DNA of 63,104 bases from Paenibacillus terrae (GCF_000943545.1 NZ_JTHP01000034.1:1-63104); one strand, 5' to 3'; shown: positions 53,939-63,015, counted from the first letter of the stretch. A program made the numbers and translations. The notes: generated by a model not told the origin, from the letters alone.

Positions 53939-54128
53939 ATATCCACATGTGGATAAGTGCTACAGCTATCCTAACTAGAACGTTTGATTCATCCTCAACC
54001 CTTCATGTAACCAGATAGTAAAGTGTAGGAGTGAATTATAAAGCCGTATGGGTACAAAATAACCGCCTTGATTGCAAGGAACACTCGAAGTTGTCCACGT
54101 TGTATCAAAGGCAGTTATGTTATGCACA
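53939..54128. promoter_or_regulatory. Cluster of DnaA-box-like 9-mers
   Basis: ATATCCACA (53939-53947) and, directly abutting and inverted, TGTGGATAA (53948-53956, the complement of TTATCCACA, the consensus DnaA box) form the 14-base palindrome ATCCACATGTGGAT. TTATGCACA at 54120-54128 also fits TTATNCACA, and TTGTCCACG at 54091-54099 is a 2-mismatch copy. The intergenic region 53915-54229 otherwise holds only the hairpin listed next. Confidence 0.4.
54059..54118 (-). terminator. Probable terminator of the malic enzyme pseudogene
   Basis: On the minus strand ATAACTGCCTTTGAT pairs with ATCAAGGCGGTTAT across a long loop and is followed by TTTTG. The short T run and the loop make it uncertain. 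Confidence 0.4.
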
Positions 54129-54229
54129 ATCGTATTTGTTTATTTCAAATTCAGTTATCCCGTTGTGTTCATAACCTGTGACTAAATATGATAAGAAGTG
54201 AATACTCAACATACTTCCGTATAATCGTC

Positions 54230-55810
54230 TTAGCTTAGCGCAGTTACACGTCTATAGTTCGGTTTCCACATGAGTTCACGAAGCGACTGCTCTGTATGAT
54301 CTAGTTGGACACTGGCTACAGCATTTGCAGCGGCAGTAAACATACTTCCAGTGATCGCCTTGGCCTGTACTGCAATCGCGCCAAGCCCCAATCCTGGGAA
54401 CACAAATGCATTGTTCGATTGTCCAAGCTCATAAACCGTCCCGTCATTGATGATAGGCTCAAAGGGGCTTCTAGTAGCGATAAGCGCCCTACCTTGTGTC
54501 CAGCAGATCAGATCCTCTGGAATTGCCTCTGCGAACGCTGTAGGGTTAGACATAGGCATAATGATAGGCCGTTCAACGTGGTTAGCCATTTCTTTTATAA
54601 TTTTCTCTGAGAAAGCCCCGTGGACACCTGAGGTGCCGATCAGTATAATAGGCTTAATCTGACGAATGACCTCAAGCGGAGTAATTTTACCGTCATCGGA
54701 CCGTGCCCATGAACGTACTTCGTCTTCGGAACGTAGATAGGGCTTTTGAAAATCCAATATATTCTCCATCCCCTCGGTTAACAGCCCTCGGTAATCATAA
54801 GTCCAAAAACGTTGGCTACTTTCCTTCTCAGATAGTCCTTGCTTCATCATAGCATCTCGAATTTGGTCGGTATTTCCAATTCCTGCAGCACCGGGACCAA
54901 AAATAAGAATACGTTGCTTCTGCAACGGAATTCCCGTCACCTTTAACGCCGAAATAACAGCTGCTAATGTAACCGCACCCGTTCCTTGTATGTCATCATT
55001 AAACGTAAAAATATGTTCTCCGTACTTTTCCATAATATTGCGAGCATTAACATTGCCCATATCTTCCCAATAAAGAAGTGCCTTTGGGAACTGTCTCAAT
55101 GTATGCTGTACAAACGCATCAATAAAACGGTCATACTGCACTCCACGCACCCGCTGTTGTCGATTACCGATGTAGAGAGGGTCCTGTAGCAGTTTTTCAT
55201 TGTTCGTTCCGACATCTAAGACGACAGGCAGCACACGCCCCGGATTAATACTAGCTGCCGCTGTATACACCGCTAACTTACCTATGGCGATGTTAATGCC
55301 TCCCACACCCTAATCCCCGATGCCCAGTATGCTTTCGGAGTCAGTAACCACGATTAAGTCTACATCGTCAGCGCTCAATTGCGTGTTGGCAAAAGCCTGT
55401 GCGATGCCGTCCACATTATTAATGGAAAGATATACCCCACCGGGACGGTGATACTCATGGCTGTATTCCTGAATAGCCTGACCTACGGTTGGTGTATAGA
55501 CGATCGGAAGCATTTCGCTAAAGGTGATCGTATGCAGACGATAGTATAAGACCACATTCCGATGATACAAGTCATTTAGCGAAGCATTCTTACGTAGCAT
55601 GGTTGGTTAAGCGAGAAACTGCTTTTACGCACGTTCGGCCTGCTCTTCCAAAGTCAGGACCGTCGGAGGCAGTATACCTTCAAGCCCCAACTCCTTCCGT
55701 TCATTCGGTGTAAAGGCGACACCCTTGTTTAAAAGCGGATTGGCGAGTACATCTTTTCCTTTGAGCGGAGTAGCGAGCGAACCGTCTTCGTTGACGTAAA
55801 AAGCTTCCAT
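54230..55810 (-). pseudogene. NAD-dependent malic enzyme (MaeA/SfcA type), three in-frame stops
   Basis: One continuous reading frame of 526 codons with three internal stops: TAA at 55625-55627, TAA at 55607-55609 and TAG at 55310-55312. There is no frameshift; the reading frame before, between and after the stops is clean malic enzyme. N-terminus [20 protein letters not shown], then YTPTVGQA (Tyr general acid), [25 protein letters not shown] (metal-binding Asp pair), GPGAAGIG (NAD fold) and MSNPT. The third stop stands where relatives have Gln or Trp (GLGDQGVGG). The Arg of GERILG is Ser (SESILG), so a substrate contact seems lost as well. Enzyme would convert malate to pyruvate and CO2. Because stops are of two kinds, codon reassignment is unlikely. 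Length with stops ignored is close to normal. Confidence 0.9.
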
Positions 55811-56121
55811 TCAAGCAAACCTTCTTTCTTTGACTAATTACTTTTAGTTGCCAAGTAACTTTAGGATCATTCCCAAATGAACTGTATAAGAATATTTTAT
55901 ATAAAGTCAATGAACCTGGTCGGATACGAAGGATAGGGTTATAGAATGCTGACAGAACAACGATCCTGCTAATTTCAGGCTTGAAAATGGTTATCTCAGG
56001 CCCACATACTGTGGATTGACAATGAATATGAAAGTTTTATACTTTATTTATTCTTATTAGTTTAGTCGGCTTTTGGAATATGGTACTTATTTATGAATTT
56101 TCAGACGGAGGCGTATTAATA
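55811..56121 (+). other. Divergent intergenic region, malic enzyme pseudogene and cysH
   Basis: 310 bp. It holds the cysH promoter (56016-56043) and a weak ribosome binding site GAAGG for the minus-strand gene. A clear CymR site for the sulfur genes was not visible. Confidence 0.4.
56016..56043 (+). promoter_or_regulatory. Sigma-A promoter of cysH-sat
   Basis: -35 TTGACA (56016-56021), 16-bp spacer, -10 TATACT (56038-56043). Confidence 0.75.
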
Positions 56122-56814
56122 ATGAACTTATTGGAGAAAGAAGCATTGATTAAGGTCAAGGCAATTGAGCTGGAAGAGGCTACGCCCGAGGAAATTATCC
56201 AGTATGCTGTTCATACATTCCCCAATCTAACCTTTGCTTGTAGCTTTGGGGCGGAGGATGTAGTGCTTGTAGATATGCTGCAAAAAATTAGTCCCTCCAG
56301 TGATGTTTTTTATTTGGACACTGACTTTCATTTTCAAGAAACGTACGATACGCGTGATCAGATGAAGGAAAAATACAACATGGATTTTGTGCGGGTATCT
56401 CCCTTAATTACTCCAGAAGAGCAAGCGGCCAAGCATGGAGAAGAGCTTTGGAAATCAGATCCCAACACATGCTGTGGTATACGTAAAGTAGAGCCGCTTA
56501 CACGTATTTTATCGCAATACGATGCATGGATTACTGGCATTCGCCGAGATCAGGCTCCTACCCGTGCAAATGCAAAAAAGATTGAGTATGACGAAAAGTT
56601 CGGTCTCGTTAAATTCAATCCTTTGGCAAGCTGGACATCAGAGGACGTGTGGAACTATATTCATACGCATGAAGTGCTGTATAATCCGCTACATGATCGT
56701 AACTATCCCAGCGTCGGTTGTGAGCAGTGCACGCGTGAAGTCCTTCCGGGCGAAGATCCTCGTGCTGGACGCTGGTCAGGTAATGAGAAAACGGAGTGTG
56801 GACTCCATCAATAA
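56122..56814 (+). CDS. cysH: CysH, APS/PAPS reductase (iron-sulfur type)
   Basis: 230 residues. Cys117-Cys118 and Cys200/Cys203 form the [4Fe-4S] ligand set that marks APS-using reductases, and Cys226 in ECGLH is the catalytic thiol. The PP-loop part starts FACSFGAEDVVL. Reduces adenylyl sulfate to sulfite with thioredoxin. I chose ATG 56122 with GACGGAGGCG; the frame is open to 56080. Its partner sat follows by 51 bp; no cysC kinase nearby agrees with direct APS use. Confidence 0.93.
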   Translation: MNLLEKEALIKVKAIELEEATPEEIIQYAVHTFPNLTFACSFGAEDVVLVDMLQKISPSSDVFYLDTDFHFQETYDTRDQMKEKYNMDFVRVSPLITPEEQAAKHGEELWKSDPNTCCGIRKVEPLTRILSQYDAWITGIRRDQAPTRANAKKIEYDEKFGLVKFNPLASWTSEDVWNYIHTHEVLYNPLHDRNYPSVGCEQCTREVLPGEDPRAGRWSGNEKTECGLHQ

Positions 56815-56865
56815 CGATACACAATTAGCTGTGAATGGAATTTATGAACAGAAAGGAAGTGCATT

Positions 56866-58035
56866 ATGACTGCAATTCTCCCGCATGGTGGAACGCTTAT
56901 AGATAGAATCATTACAGGTTCAGAGCAAAAAACACTTTTGCAGGCCGCCCGTGAATTGTTTCCTATCCGTGTAAATTCGTGGACTATTTCCGATCTGGAT
57001 TTGATTGGAGTGGGGGCATTTTCTCCGCTGACAGGGTTTATGAACGAAGCCGACTATCGGTCAGTGGTAGCGGATATGCGTCTTGCCGATGGTACAGTCT
57101 GGAGTATCCCCATTACGCTTGCGGTTACGGAGAGCATAGCCGGGGAACTGACATTAGGGCAACAGGTCGCTCTAGTGGGCGAAACGGACGGTACCATTTA
57201 TGCTGTACTTGATATTGAGAGTATATATCAGGTTGATCAGGCAGAGGAGGCCAGACGTGTATTCAAGACGAATGATCCGGCGCATCCTGGTGTCAAAAAA
57301 CTTTTGGAGCGACCAACTACTTATGTAGGGGGATCTGTACAGGTATTGAATCGGCCAGAACCCGCGCAATTTGGTGAGTTTTATTACACACCGGCGCAGA
57401 CGCGCAATCATTTTGCTGAAAAAGGCTGGAAAACAGTAGTAGGATTCCAAACGCGTAATCCCGTACACCGGGCGCATGAGTATATCCAAAAAAGCGCGAT
57501 GGAGATTGTAGATGCGTTATTTCTGAATCCGCTCGTTGGTGAAACCAAGTCAGATGACGTTCCAGCAGATGTGCGGATGAAGAGCTATCTGGTGCTGCTG
57601 GACAACTATTATCCGGCTGACCGTACTTTTCTGGGTGTGTTTCCTGCTGCCATGCGATATGCTGGTCCGAGAGAGGCCATTTTTCATGCGATTGTGCGGA
57701 AGAACTACGGTTGTACCCATTTTATTGTAGGAAGGGACCATGCGGGTGTAGGAGACTATTACGGCACATACGAAGCACAGGACATTTTCAGAAACTTCAC
57801 ACCTGAGGAACTGGAGATCGCCCCGTTGTTCTTCGAACACAGCTTTTATTGCACCCGATGTGGAAATATGGCCTCTAGCAAAACATGCCCTCATCCCAAG
57901 GAACATCATTTGACGCTTTCAGGCACCAAAGTTCGGGAATTGTTACGTTCGGGGGTTTGTCCGCCGCCTGAATTTACACGACCGGAAGTCGCCCAAGTGT
58001 TGATTGAAGGTATGAAAGAATTTGTTCATTCCTGA
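56866..58035 (+). CDS. sat: Sat, sulfate adenylyltransferase
   Basis: 389 residues, homo-oligomeric ATP sulfurylase. [14 protein letters not shown] (about 191-204, ATP-binding HxxH) and GRDHAGVG (about 290-297) are intact. A C-terminal [15 protein letters not shown] suggests a zinc site. Makes APS from sulfate and ATP. ATG 56866 after AAAGGAAGTG. Terminator at 58050. Confidence 0.95.
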   Translation: MTAILPHGGTLIDRIITGSEQKTLLQAARELFPIRVNSWTISDLDLIGVGAFSPLTGFMNEADYRSVVADMRLADGTVWSIPITLAVTESIAGELTLGQQVALVGETDGTIYAVLDIESIYQVDQAEEARRVFKTNDPAHPGVKKLLERPTTYVGGSVQVLNRPEPAQFGEFYYTPAQTRNHFAEKGWKTVVGFQTRNPVHRAHEYIQKSAMEIVDALFLNPLVGETKSDDVPADVRMKSYLVLLDNYYPADRTFLGVFPAAMRYAGPREAIFHAIVRKNYGCTHFIVGRDHAGVGDYYGTYEAQDIFRNFTPEELEIAPLFFEHSFYCTRCGNMASSKTCPHPKEHHLTLSGTKVRELLRSGVCPPPEFTRPEVAQVLIEGMKEFVHS

Positions 58036-58049
58036 GTTGTACTATTTAC

Positions 58050-58102
58050 ACGCCTCGTCCCATATAGATCATTAGTATCTGTATAGGGACGGAGGCGTTT
58101 TG
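58050..58102 (+). terminator. Terminator after sat, overlapping the cwlD ribosome binding site
   Basis: ACGCCTCGTCCC (from 58050) pairs with GGGACGGAGGCGT (one bulged G), then TTTTG. The right arm carries GGAGG (58091-58095), which is also the site before the cwlD ATG at 58105. Confidence 0.75.
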
Positions 58103-58104
58103 TT

Positions 58105-58881
58105 ATGCAAAAAAACAATCGTAAACACCAGGTTACACTGTGGATTCGTTATAGGACGCTGAAAAAAATATTGCTGGGCTGTTGTCTCGCCGTTCTGTTT
58201 ATCACGCTGGCTCTATATGAGATACCTGCTTCGAGAGCCTGGACCCATTGGAGTCTTCCGCTTACCGGTAAAGTAATTGCCATAGATGCAGGACATGGAG
58301 GGCCCGATGGAGGGGCTGTCAGCAAAGAAGGTGTCATTGAGAAGGACATTAATCTGGCGATTGCCTTTTTTTTGCGAGATTATTTGCAGCAGGCAGGAGC
58401 CGTTGTCGTCATGACTCGGGAGGCTGACCGTGATCTGGCACAGCAAGAAACCAGGGGCTATGCGAGAAGAAAAACGGAGGACCTGAAGCAGCGTGTACGC
58501 ATGATTGAGGAGCATAAAGCGGATCTCTTTTTAAGTATTCACATGAACAGCATCCCGTCGAGCCGCTGGAGTGGAGCCCAAACCTTTTACGTCCCTAATC
58601 ATGCGGATAACGAAAATTTGGCCTCCCTCATTCAGGAGGAGATTAAACGCAACCTGGAGAACACAAACAGAGTGGCCAAGACGGTGAATACGGTATATTT
58701 GCTCAAGGCCCTCAAAATGCCATCAGCCCTCGTAGAAGTCGGCTTCTTATCCCATCCAGAGGAAGCCAGACGACTGAGTGACGAGACCTATCAGAGACAG
58801 GTGGCGGCAGCAATATACAAGGGAGTGTTGCGTTATAGCGCTGGGGAAAAGAGGTCATCGTCAGCATCTGAGGTCAGATAG
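58105..58881 (+). CDS. cwlD: CwlD, N-acetylmuramoyl-L-alanine amidase of spore cortex
   Basis: 258 residues. One membrane anchor (about 23-45), then an amidase-3 domain beginning VIAIDAGHGGPDGG (about 57-70, zinc His), SIHMNS (second His) and SALVEVGFLSHPEEA (catalytic Glu). CwlD with PdaA makes muramic-delta-lactam in the cortex. Its ribosome binding site is in the stem of the sat terminator. Confidence 0.92.
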   Translation: MQKNNRKHQVTLWIRYRTLKKILLGCCLAVLFITLALYEIPASRAWTHWSLPLTGKVIAIDAGHGGPDGGAVSKEGVIEKDINLAIAFFLRDYLQQAGAVVVMTREADRDLAQQETRGYARRKTEDLKQRVRMIEEHKADLFLSIHMNSIPSSRWSGAQTFYVPNHADNENLASLIQEEIKRNLENTNRVAKTVNTVYLLKALKMPSALVEVGFLSHPEEARRLSDETYQRQVAAAIYKGVLRYSAGEKRSSSASEVR

Positions 58882-58941
58882 TGGTATACTGTAAGTGTTT
58901 ACAACTACGTAAATTCATTGAAGCAGAGGTGCTGATTATTC

Positions 58942-60048
58942 ATGCAATCCAGAGAGCAAGTTATAGAGCTACTTCAACAGGTACGAGAGCCTCACACGGG
59001 TCATCGTTTGGTCGATCTTCATTTTATTCGGGATGTTGTTATTAAAGAGGATCGTGTATCCTTGACCGCGATTAGTCTGAACCCAGAGGAAGGGGCGAGG
59101 GTAGAGCTGGAGAGGGAAATCAGACAGACGTTGGAAGGAGCGGGGCTGAACCATATTCATATTCGTATCCGTGAAGCGTCTGAGCATGAAAGATCCGCCA
59201 TTCAGACTGGAGAGAATGCGGAGGAAGTGGCTGACCCGGTTTTGACCAAGGGACATGCTGTTGGTATGGAAGAACATGAGCTGCTGGATCCGGCATCTGG
59301 CGTACGATTTATTGCGATTGCCAGCGGAAAAGGCGGTGTCGGTAAATCGACGGTGGCTGTAAATTTAGCGGCTGCTTTGGCTAGACAGGGCAAACGTGTG
59401 GGTTTGATTGATGCCGACATTTATGGATTTAGCGTACCGGATATGATCGGAGTCGAGGACGTTCCTACCGTAGAAGACGGTATTATTCAGCCGGTGGAGC
59501 GATTTGGCATCAAGATTATGTCTATGGGCTTTTTTGTCAGGGAGAACAACCCCGTGATTTGGAGAGGTCCCATGCTGGGAAGAATGCTCAGACAGTTTTT
59601 TAGCGATGTGGAATGGGGCAAGCTGGATTATATGATTCTTGATTTACCACCGGGAACCGGGGATGTAGCGCTTGATGTACACCAGATGATCCCTCAGAGT
59701 GAAGAAATTATTGTGACTACCCCTCATGCCACGGCAGCCTTTGTCGCCGCACGTGCAGGAGCAATGGCGCTCCAAACGGATCATAAGGTCATTGGCGTTG
59801 TGGAGAACATGTCCTATTATGTATCCTCTACCGGAGAGAAGGACTATGTTTTCGGCCGTGGAGGTGGGGCAATGCTGGCGGACACCCTTCATACAAAGCT
59901 GCTGGCGCAAATTCCGCTGGGTATTCCAGATAACCATCCGTCAGAGGCGGATTTCTCACCATCTGTATATAAATCCGAATCGGCAACGGGAGCGATCTAT
60001 AACGATATCGCCACTCAAATTACGACGCTACACGCCGAATCTGAATAA
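58942..60048 (+). CDS. Mrp/SalA-type ParA-family ATPase
   Basis: 368 residues. N-terminal MIP18/DUF59 domain (about 1-90), then P-loop ATPase with deviant Walker A SGKGGVGKST (about 128-137), and DLPPGTGD. Members carry Fe-S clusters or regulate genes; B. subtilis SalA is the nearest placement neighbour. The CxxC pair that many Mrp proteins have after NMSYY is not there (MSYYVSSTGEK), so an Fe-S carrier role is doubtful. Stop is 1 bp before the bidirectional terminator. Confidence 0.85.
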   Translation: MQSREQVIELLQQVREPHTGHRLVDLHFIRDVVIKEDRVSLTAISLNPEEGARVELEREIRQTLEGAGLNHIHIRIREASEHERSAIQTGENAEEVADPVLTKGHAVGMEEHELLDPASGVRFIAIASGKGGVGKSTVAVNLAAALARQGKRVGLIDADIYGFSVPDMIGVEDVPTVEDGIIQPVERFGIKIMSMGFFVRENNPVIWRGPMLGRMLRQFFSDVEWGKLDYMILDLPPGTGDVALDVHQMIPQSEEIIVTTPHATAAFVAARAGAMALQTDHKVIGVVENMSYYVSSTGEKDYVFGRGGGAMLADTLHTKLLAQIPLGIPDNHPSEADFSPSVYKSESATGAIYNDIATQITTLHAESE

Positions 60049-60084
60049 GAAAAAAAGGCTGGTTGCTGAACCAGCCTTTTTATT
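60049..60084. terminator. Bidirectional terminator between mrp-type gene and gerD
   Basis: AAAAAAAGGCTGGTT, loop GCTG, AACCAGCCTTTTTATT. T runs on both strands serve the convergent genes. Confidence 0.9.
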
Positions 60085-60823
60085 ATTGACCTCCTTGTCC
60101 GCCGCTGCTATCACCACTACCGCCACCTTGTTTTTCACCGCTTGATCCGTCTTGACCACCACTTTTTTTCTCAACCTTGGGTTGAAGCTCTTCTTGTACG
60201 ACAGTTTTGAGTAAATTCATGACCTCAAGTCGGAAAATAGGATTCTGCATCGCATCGTGCATAACCGTCATAGATTGTTTGCGGTATTCAGGGGTTTTAG
60301 TTAAATCCATATACATTTTGGTCAGTTCTGGAGATTTGAGCATCGCCTCAATAGATTTTTGATAAGAAGGGTCTTTAATAAGTTGCATATGAAGTTGCTT
60401 ACTTTGGCTGTTGATGGCCTTGGCAAATTCACCGGCAAAGCGCGGATCAGTCATAATTTTTTCGATTTCCTTTTTGTATTCCGGAGAAACCAAGGTATCC
60501 TTGACTGCGATTTTCATCTGTTCTGCTGACTGTGTGGGCATAATCATTTTCATCCCCATACTGCCGCCGCCGGAACCTCCCCCAGATCCACCGCTTTCGC
60601 TGCCTTGACCGGATTGCCCTTCTTTGGAGGAACTGCTTTCTCCCGTCAAAGCCTCCTCCACTGCTTTTTTCCCGTCATCGCTTTTTAAAATATCGACAAC
60701 CATCGTTTTCATTTCTTTATAGCTGTTCTGGGGAGGCGCGGAGCTCTGGTCCGAACCACAGCCGGTCAGCGCAACGCCCAGTACGCATATCATGCTGACT
60801 AATCGCAAACGAGTCCAATTCAT
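60083..60823 (-). CDS. gerD: GerD, spore germination lipoprotein
   Basis: 246 residues. Signal peptide with lipobox LTGC (Cys22). Ser/Gly-rich linker at about 62-88, helical core (about 100-215) with repeated PEY/PxY elements (SPEYKK, TPEYRK), and a Gly/Ser/Gln tail from about 220. GerD organises germinant receptors into clusters in the inner spore membrane. Made in the forespore; a sigma-G-like promoter lies upstream. Confidence 0.88.
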   Translation of the reverse strand: MNWTRLRLVSMICVLGVALTGCGSDQSSAPPQNSYKEMKTMVVDILKSDDGKKAVEEALTGESSSSKEGQSGQGSESGGSGGGSGGGSMGMKMIMPTQSAEQMKIAVKDTLVSPEYKKEIEKIMTDPRFAGEFAKAINSQSKQLHMQLIKDPSYQKSIEAMLKSPELTKMYMDLTKTPEYRKQSMTVMHDAMQNPIFRLEVMNLLKTVVQEELQPKVEKKSGGQDGSSGEKQGGGSGDSSGGQGGQ

Positions 60824-60855
60824 GGCCGTATTCCTCCTTCATCATGAATGTGGAT

Positions 60856-60885
60856 AGTATGCGAATGGATAAGGTGAAATATGTC
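60856..60885 (-). promoter_or_regulatory. Possible sigma-G promoter of gerD
   Basis: On the minus strand ACATA (complement of 60881-60885), 18 bp, CATACTA (complement of 60856-60862) fits YATR / CATnnTA of sigma-F/G promoters. Confidence 0.45.
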
Positions 60886-60929
60886 GCCTGACTTTTGGTT
60901 TTTTGTTGAGAACGTTGTAAAATAACTCC

Positions 60930-61709
60930 TTAAAGCCCCAGGGCCTGATCACGAACCTCTTTGCCTTTTACTGTGCCCTGTTGAAGCAACTCGGATACAG
61001 TTACGAATTCATAACCTTGCGCACGCAATTTGTCGATAATGGCGGGTAGCGCTTCATGAGTTTGTTTACAAGAATCACTGGCATGCAGAAGAACAATGTC
61101 GCCGGGATGTGCTTTCTTCACAACACGGTCAATAATGACCTGAGTACCTGGGTTTTTCCAATCTAAAGAATCCGTGTCCCACTGGATTGTTTTGTAGCCT
61201 AAAGTGCTAGCAATCTGAAGGACCCTTTTGTCGAAATCACCATTAGGCATACGGATCAGTTTGGGGGGCTGTCCCGTCAGCTCAGTCAACGTGGTGTGAG
61301 CTGTTGAAATCTGCTTACGAATGTCCTCATCGCTTAGACTGCTGTAATTTTCATGTTTATGTCCATGGCTGCCGATCTCATATCCGCTGTCTTTAATCCG
61401 ATTCACAAGCTCCGGATGCGTTTTACTCCATGGGGAAGAAAGAAAGAAGGTGGACTTGGTCACTTTTTTGTCCTTGAGAACCTTTAGGATGGGTTCAGTA
61501 CGCTTATCTCCCCAACTAATGTCAAAGGTAAGAGCGATCAGCTTTTTGTCTGTGGGTACACTATAAATGGCCGCTGGTGCTTCCTCGGAAAAAACGGTAA
61601 CATTATCGGTTTCAACATAAATAACCCCAATAGCGAAAATGGCCGCCGCCGCTACGATAAAGAACCGTTTAATTTTTTTGCCGTTCAGTACATAGAAAAA
61701 AGAATTCAT
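60930..61709 (-). CDS. pdaB: PdaB, polysaccharide deacetylase family sporulation protein
   Basis: 259 residues. One membrane anchor (about 14-33), then a NodB domain: TFDISWG (Asp63) and SHGHKH (His115, His119). The second Asp of TFDD is Ile, as occurs in PdaB. Needed for spore maintenance in B. subtilis. I chose the ATG at 61709, with AAAGGGG about 11 nt before it; the frame extends to 61733. Confidence 0.88.
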   Translation of the reverse strand: MNSFFYVLNGKKIKRFFIVAAAAIFAIGVIYVETDNVTVFSEEAPAAIYSVPTDKKLIALTFDISWGDKRTEPILKVLKDKKVTKSTFFLSSPWSKTHPELVNRIKDSGYEIGSHGHKHENYSSLSDEDIRKQISTAHTTLTELTGQPPKLIRMPNGDFDKRVLQIASTLGYKTIQWDTDSLDWKNPGTQVIIDRVVKKAHPGDIVLLHASDSCKQTHEALPAIIDKLRAQGYEFVTVSELLQQGTVKGKEVRDQALGL

Positions 61710-61808
61710 GGTTAATAACGCCCCTTTCATCATAGAAGTGCTTGTTTACTTAAAGCTATGCCTGGGGTTGTCAATTATGCCATTGGACTAACAGGAGGGA
61801 TTGATCTG

Positions 61809-62423
61809 ATGGGATTAAAAGCATTTCTTCACGATTTACACACGACAAGACGGTTGATTTTAGTTTCCGCATTTCTGTTTTGCATAAGTATTGTGGTGGG
61901 TTGGTTAAGTACAGGCGCTATTCAATCCATATTGGCTCAACAAATGGCAGGGTTGGGGGAAGTGGCTCAGCGTTTACAACAGTCTGAACATCCTCAATGG
62001 AGCTTTTTTGTGTTCATCTTTTTCAATAATGCGATCAAGTGTGTGCTGGTTATATTTATCGGGGCTTTATTTGGAATCGTACCGATTGTATTTTTGATTA
62101 TGAATGGGATGGTTTTGGGGTTTGTCGTACACTTACAGGCGGATATGGGCAGAAGCTTATATGAGGTTATTGTAAAAGGACTTCTTCCGCACGGGGTGAT
62201 TGAATTACCTGTTTTAATTATCGCCTGTGCTTTCGGTTTGAAGTTTGGGGGGCAAGTAATGTCCTCGATCGGTGTAGGCATAGGTTTGAAACGAAAAGGG
62301 CTTGCCCAAACGTGGGAGCTCTTTATGAAACAGACGTTGAGGGTGTCTATATGGTCCGTTGTTCTGCTGCTTATTGCAGCTGCAATCGAGAGTGGAATAA
62401 CATATCGTTTAATGTCACATTAA
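61809..62423 (+). CDS. SpoIIM-family membrane protein
   Basis: 204 residues, about five hydrophobic segments. The family block FFNNAIKCVLVIFIGALFGIVP, then MNGMVLGF and LLPHGVIELPVLII, marks the SpoIIM (DUF95) family. Whether it is the engulfment SpoIIM itself cannot be told. ATG 61809 follows CAGGAGGGAT; the open frame starts at 61758. Confidence 0.82.
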   Translation: MGLKAFLHDLHTTRRLILVSAFLFCISIVVGWLSTGAIQSILAQQMAGLGEVAQRLQQSEHPQWSFFVFIFFNNAIKCVLVIFIGALFGIVPIVFLIMNGMVLGFVVHLQADMGRSLYEVIVKGLLPHGVIELPVLIIACAFGLKFGGQVMSSIGVGIGLKRKGLAQTWELFMKQTLRVSIWSVVLLLIAAAIESGITYRLMSH

Positions 62424-62616
62424 AATATTATGGTCGGTTATTTATATTTTTCCTGAAAATTGAACATAACAAAGGGGAGAGCCAAAGAGAAAACATGGAA
62501 TTAAATCCGAATAAGTTTGAAACCTTAGCAGTTGAGTTTAAAAACAGGTAAAGACTGGAACAATAGTTGAACGAATATAAGCACTATATAATAAGCTGAT
62601 AAGGGAGTATGATCAT

Positions 62617-62847
62617 ATGCTGGGAATGCTGTTTAACGAAAAAGAATGCAAGGAACTGGATTATGTTCTTCGTAAGGAACTTGATGAAATGCTGCTTGAT
62701 ATGAGCGATACCCGATTGGATCAGGATATTCGTTATGCGATAGCGCTTCGGTATAAAACAGTTTTCCGCATGTATGCCCGCTTTGCACCCGCCAAGGAAC
62801 TATCCAAATATGCCCGTAGAGGGCGCGTCCCGCAAACCAAACAATAA
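62617..62847 (+). CDS. Conserved-looking 76-residue protein of unknown function
   Basis: MLGMLFNEKECKELDYVLRKE start; almost wholly helical, amphipathic, with a basic end (YARRGRVPQTKQ). AAGGGAGTATG stands before the ATG. I do not recognise it. Its place just before rrn promoters is the only context. Confidence 0.7.
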   Translation: MLGMLFNEKECKELDYVLRKELDEMLLDMSDTRLDQDIRYAIALRYKTVFRMYARFAPAKELSKYARRGRVPQTKQ

Positions 62848-62877
62848 AAGATATAAGAACCAACTTATAAATCCAGA

Positions 62878-62922
62878 GATATCAGGAAGTAAACTCTTAA
62901 GAAGTTTATACTTTCTGATATC
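62878..62922 (+). other. Long hairpin before the rrn promoters
   Basis: GATATCAGGAAGTAAACT and AGTTTATACTTTCTGATATC form a stem of about 17 bp with small defects (GATATCAG/CTGATATC perfect). No T run follows. May end the 76-residue gene or block read-through. Confidence 0.55.
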
Positions 62923-62932
62923 AAAATAAGTA

Positions 62933-62961
62933 TTGACTCTATTTAGGATTCATGGTAAATT
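62933..62961 (+). promoter_or_regulatory. rRNA operon promoter P1
   Basis: -35 TTGACT (62933-62938), 17-bp spacer, -10 TAAATT (62956-62961). Confidence 0.65.
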
Positions 62962-63015
62962 AATTTTCGTTCCTTTTTGAGGAATTTGCTCGAAAAAAGA
63001 AATTTAAAAAAACTC

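Noticed and set aside
55310..55627. Stop codon recoding (selenocysteine, pyrrolysine or suppressor) in the malic enzyme
   Set aside because: The three stops are of two types (TAA, TAA, TAG), none is TGA, and they replace different residue types; no recoding hairpin seen. Decay is simpler.
55826..55845. CtsR-like AGTCAAAGAAAG on the minus strand before the malic enzyme
   Set aside because: Only the first heptad fits; the second (AGAAGGT) does not. Chance match.
56044..56121. CymR operator upstream of cysH
   Set aside because: Some bases such as TTTGGAAT fit, but the dyad is not there; I cannot support a site.
62495..62551. 18-codon frame MELNPNKFETLAVEFKNR with AAAGGGGAG upstream
   Set aside because: Very short, binding site 15 nt away, no known match; may be translated but not supportable.
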